Shown here piece after piece: positions 50,432 to 52,974 of a stretch of 52,974 nt of DNA. Source of the stretch: Rhodospirillaceae bacterium. GTDB lineage: Bacteria > Pseudomonadota > Alphaproteobacteria > Rhodospirillales > Rhodospirillaceae. Position numbers and translations under genes: made by a program. Numbering within the stretch: position 1 is the first letter of the stretch; every line of letters starts with the position of its first letter. The notes below the pieces were generated by a model. The model saw only the letters and a list, made by a program, of their open reading frames with translations, was not told the origin of the DNA and did not search any database. The stretch spans positions 1-52,974 of the forward strand of contig CANJSF010000023.1 of the NCBI GenBank assembly GCA_947476925.1, in the 5' to 3' direction.

Positions 50432-51801
50432 GTGAGGCTGTTCGACAGTTGCAAGTTAGCTCCCAGCGTTGTCATCAACGCAACAAAGTCGGGGAAGCTG
50501 GTTGCAATGGCCGCCGCGTCATCAATGCAAATCGGCTGGTCGCTCACCTGGCCCAAGACCAAAAACGACATGGCGATCCGGTGATCGAGATGAACGGCAA
50601 TCGTGGCTTGGCCTTTGGGTGGCTTGCCTTTGCCACGCACGATCATGGTGTCGCCTTGCGCAACAGCATCCACGCCACAGGCCACCAAGCCGTTGACCAT
50701 CACAGCCAGCCGATCGCTTTCTTTCACGCGCAGCTCGGCCAAGCCTTCCATGCGGGTTTCGCCTTCAGCGCACGCAGCGGCCACCGCAAGAATGGGGTAT
50801 TCGTCGATCATCGATGGCGCACGCTCGGGCGGCACGCGTACACCTTTCAGTGTGCTGGCTTTGATCTTGAGATCGGCGACAGGCTCACCGGCTTCAAGTC
50901 GCGCGTTGAGCGTTTCAATTGATGCACCCATCTCGCGCAACGTCTCAAACAACCCTGTCCGCAACGGGTTGAGACCAACGTTCTGGATGATGATGTCAGA
51001 GCCTTCCACCAACAAGGCTGCCACAATAGGAAACGCCGCCGAGGACGGATCGCCCGGAACAACAATGGGCCGACCCGACAGTTCCGGTTGGCCGATAATC
51101 GATGCGCGGTAAACCGACGAGCCCGACTTCACCGGCCCAGATTCAACTTGCACGCCAAAATGCGAGAACATGCGCTCGGTATGATCGCGGCTGGCCGCAG
51201 GCTCGGTGACTGTTGTGCGCCCCGGCGCGTGCAATCCGGCGAGCAGGACTGCCGACTTAACCTGTGCCGAGGCCACGGGTGAGTCGTAGGTCAACGGCAT
51301 CAGCACCGACGTGCCGCGAATGGCCATGGGCAATTTGCCTCCGGCGCGCGATTGAAACATCGCACCGGTTTTACTGAGCGGTTGGATAACGCGATCCATC
51401 GGGCGACGACGCAATGATGCATCGCCCGTCATGATCGACAAAAACGGATACGCCGAGACCAAACCTGCAATCAGCCTCGCGCCGGTGCCCGAGTTGCCCA
51501 TGTCGAGAATATCGTCGGGCTCGGTGAGCCCGCCGACGCCGCGGCCCCAGACATGCCAGGTTGCGGCCGTATCGGTTTTGCGGCGTTCAACCTTGGCCCC
51601 CAACGCGCGCATGCATGAAGCGGTGCGCAGGACGTCGTCTCCTTCAAGCAAGCCCGAAATCGAAGTTTCGCCCACCGCCAACGCCCCCATAATCAAAGCG
51701 CGATGTGAAATGGACTTATCGCCGGGAACCCGCACGGTACCGATTAACGAGCGAGACTTAGCGGCCACGATAGGCTTGGCGATTTGATCGGCCTGGGACA
51801 T
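50428..51801 (-). CDS. aroA: 5-enolpyruvylshikimate-3-phosphate synthase (EPSP synthase)
   Basis: A 457-residue enzyme of the shikimate pathway. Signature: VPGDKSISHRALI near the start, then LDMGNSGTGARLIAGL, and KESDRLAVMVNGL. The central sequence PVASAQVKSAVLLAGL and the LGNSGT-like motif resemble the class II (CP4-type) group. The ATG at 51801 (MSQADQIAKPIV) was chosen; an open frame running 67 codons further upstream is not family-like. There is no strong ribosome site, so the start is less sure than the identity. Divergent from the TIGR02300 gene. Confidence 0.94.
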   Translation of the reverse strand: MSQADQIAKPIVAAKSRSLIGTVRVPGDKSISHRALIMGALAVGETSISGLLEGDDVLRTASCMRALGAKVERRKTDTAATWHVWGRGVGGLTEPDDILDMGNSGTGARLIAGLVSAYPFLSIMTGDASLRRRPMDRVIQPLSKTGAMFQSRAGGKLPMAIRGTSVLMPLTYDSPVASAQVKSAVLLAGLHAPGRTTVTEPAASRDHTERMFSHFGVQVESGPVKSGSSVYRASIIGQPELSGRPIVVPGDPSSAAFPIVAALLVEGSDIIIQNVGLNPLRTGLFETLREMGASIETLNARLEAGEPVADLKIKASTLKGVRVPPERAPSMIDEYPILAVAAACAEGETRMEGLAELRVKESDRLAVMVNGLVACGVDAVAQGDTMIVRGKGKPPKGQATIAVHLDHRIAMSFLVLGQVSDQPICIDDAAAIATSFPDFVALMTTLGANLQLSNSLT

Positions 51802-52045
51802 CGAGAGGGGCGTCTTTCGCGCGACGAAATGGGGTGTTTGCGGCCTGATAGCACAGGGTTCCCGGCCCATCCTAGCCGATTCCGCCACCAGAGCATTCAA
51901 AACCGCCGATAACGCCTTGGAAATGCGCTGTCTTTTAGCCTTTGACTTGCGCGTGGCGAAATGGCACATGCCTTCGCGCACTCGTGCCTGGCCTGTACAC
52001 ACAGGATTCGCAAGGCCTTGCGGGCAAAAGTTAAGCCAAGATACC

Positions 52046-52050
52046 GGAGG
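52046..52050 (+). promoter_or_regulatory. GGAGG ribosome site that decides the TIGR02300 start
   Basis: GGAGG ends directly before ATG 52051, too close for initiation there, but is 6 bases before GTG 52057. The GTG start also gives VGKVDLGMK, matching family N-termini of the form (M/V)-x-K-x-(D/E)-L-G. Confidence 0.6.
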
Positions 52051-52056
52051 ATGAAG

Positions 52057-52386
52057 GTGGGAAAAGTCGACTTAGGCATGAAGCTGACCTGCGAAAGCTG
52101 CGGGGCGCGCTTTTATGACCTGAACAAACAGCCGGCTGTGTGCCCGAAGTGCGGTGCGAAAAACGCCCGCCCGCAGGTGTTCCGCTCACGTCGCCCGGCC
52201 GAAGAGCGGGCTGAGAAGGCCAAGTCACTTGCCGCAGCGGCCGCAGCGGCTGCCAAGCCATTGGAAGACCCCGACGTTGACGCGGCTGACGATGACGAAG
52301 CCGAAGATGTGATTGAAGATACATCGGACCTCGGTGAGGACGATGAGGATGTAGAAGTGGTCGTCGAGAAGGACGAGCCAACCTAA
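52057..52386 (+). CDS. FYDLN-acid (TIGR02300) family protein, 109 aa
   Basis: The N-terminal zinc ribbon is CESCGARFYDLNKQPAVCPKC, the exact signature that names this alphaproteobacterial family, followed by a KNARPQVFRSRRP segment, an alanine-rich helix and a strongly acidic tail (DVDAADDDEAEDVIEDT and more Asp/Glu). Function is unknown; the acidic tail suggests binding to a basic protein or nucleic-acid-associated factor. GTG 52057 is preferred (see the GGAGG site); ATG 52051 or ATG 52078 are alternatives. It is conserved opposite aroA and before tRNA-Ala. Confidence 0.88.
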   Translation: MGKVDLGMKLTCESCGARFYDLNKQPAVCPKCGAKNARPQVFRSRRPAEERAEKAKSLAAAAAAAAKPLEDPDVDAADDDEAEDVIEDTSDLGEDDEDVEVVVEKDEPT

Positions 52387-52528
52387 CCAAGAAATACGCT
52401 TGATGCGCTGAAGGTGAGTTCTTATCTTCGCGCCGAGTTTGCGACCACCGCGACGACGAATGCCAAGCGGTGATGAATGAGACAACGATGCGCTCCAAAC
52501 GTGTCGTTACGATTTGAATGATGGTGCC

Positions 52529-52604
52529 GGGGCTGTAGCTCAGTTGGGAGAGCGCTACGATGGCATTGTAGAGGTCGTCGGTTCGATTCCGTCCAGCTCC
52601 ACCA
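52529..52604 (+). tRNA. tRNA-Ala (anticodon GGC)
   Basis: Acceptor GGGGCTG pairs with CAGCTCC, including the G3-U70 wobble that identifies alanine tRNA; discriminator A and encoded CCA follow. D arm AGCTCAGTTGGGAGAGCG, anticodon loop ATGGCAT (GGC, codon GCC) in stem CTACG/TGTAG, T arm GTCGGTTCGATTCCG. It is 76 bases with CCA. Confidence 0.95.
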
Positions 52605-52974
52605 TCATTTCAAGGGGTTAGCGAAAACCCAAAATAGGGCAAGGGCCTCACGTAAGCGCCACGTAAGCAGTTGGCTTATATATATGCCTCACGTGAACGT
52701 GAACCTAAAGCTGTCAAGGATTGGAGTGCAGGCTCAAATGGCATCCAGCCTTTGAACAAAGGGCGTTTATTCCGTTTTTTCAAAGTGAAGATCACAAAAC
52801 GCAACCTCTCGAGCAATTCTGCTGAGAGGCGCTTGTTTGTCTGGTTCCTGAACAGAGATGCGATATGCCAACTCTTTCTCAGGCAATCCAAGCCAAAGGA
52901 AATCGTTTTGCGCTTATCCAATGCACGGGCCCTGGCTAGATGTGGGGCGCCCGAGTTACTATGCGCAAACCACC
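52605..52974. other. Unassigned tail after tRNA-Ala, with short repeats and an open frame
   Basis: Two CACGTAAGC copies (52649-52657 and 52660-52668) are spaced by 11 bases, and GCCTCACGT recurs at 52645-52653 and 52686-52694, with a tandem GTGAAC after the second. A plus-strand frame stays open from 52656 to the window end (about 106 codons, no clear start; residues such as GRLFRFFKVKITKRN) and a minus-strand frame of 81 codons covers 52676-52921. Neither was recognised. Sequence style differs from the core genes on the left. An integrated element starting here is possible but no integrase is visible. Confidence 0.35.

Noticed and set aside
51802-52002. N-terminal extension of AroA by 67 residues
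   Set aside because: EPSP synthases start shortly before the PGDKSISHRA motif; the extension is unrelated sequence in the intergenic region.

Overview
The window is a chromosomal segment of an alphaproteobacterium. The evidence is gene order: chvI-chvG, then hprK-rapZ-EIIA-HPr-EI-ahcY-(PAS sensor)-tsaE-addB-addA-trxA, facing folC-accD-trpA-trpB-trpF and followed by pyrF-lapA-ihfB-rpsA-cmk-aroA with a divergent FYDLN-acid (TIGR02300) gene and tRNA-Ala. This is the classical alphaproteobacterial block. The order within the class cannot be fixed from the sequence. The core is moderately GC-rich, densely packed and rich in 4-base ATGA/GTGA start-stop overlaps.

Region 1 (1-3140) is different: visibly AT-richer, with the right part of an IS3-family element, a second decayed copy of the same IS end, three small predicted lipoproteins, gene debris and a candidate 16-residue hydrophobic peptide. 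It ends at the 3' end of a tRNA-Arg gene, the usual position for an integrated island.

Region 2 (3213-12361) holds an ABC ATPase with a lipoprotein hydrolase, then a zinc-finger protein, DNA polymerase I, a VOC-fold protein and a TPR protein in one chain, and a converging DASS-family anion transporter.

Region 3 (12550-25731) starts with the envelope-sensing pair ChvI/ChvG. Five accessory genes follow (AEC carrier, alpha/beta hydrolase, tannase-like esterase, sulfide:quinone oxidoreductase, CpeT-like secreted protein), and then a permease-less regulatory PTS (HprK, RapZ, EIIA-Man, HPr, EI) and ahcY. The accessory genes split chvG from hprK, which are neighbours in many relatives.

Region 4 (25837-38969) holds a DivL-position multi-PAS protein whose kinase core is degenerate, TsaE, the AmgK-MurU peptidoglycan-recycling pair, AddB-AddA recombination nuclease, a Rieske oxygenase inserted before trxA, and thioredoxin.

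Region 5 (38979-52974) holds a methyltransferase/membrane-protein pair, then the leftward folate, fatty-acid, tryptophan and pyrimidine genes, IHF-beta, ribosomal protein S1, CMP kinase and AroA. It ends with the TIGR02300 gene, tRNA-Ala(GGC) and a short unassigned tail carrying repeats.

Most of the window is ordinary core genome. The observations most worth following are the DivL-like pseudokinase, the secreted CpeT-like protein placed directly before HPr kinase, the C10 tract in the ahcY leader, the IS/lipoprotein island at tRNA-Arg, and an alpha/beta hydrolase with histidine at the nucleophile elbow. No CRISPR array, rRNA or complete phage was seen.
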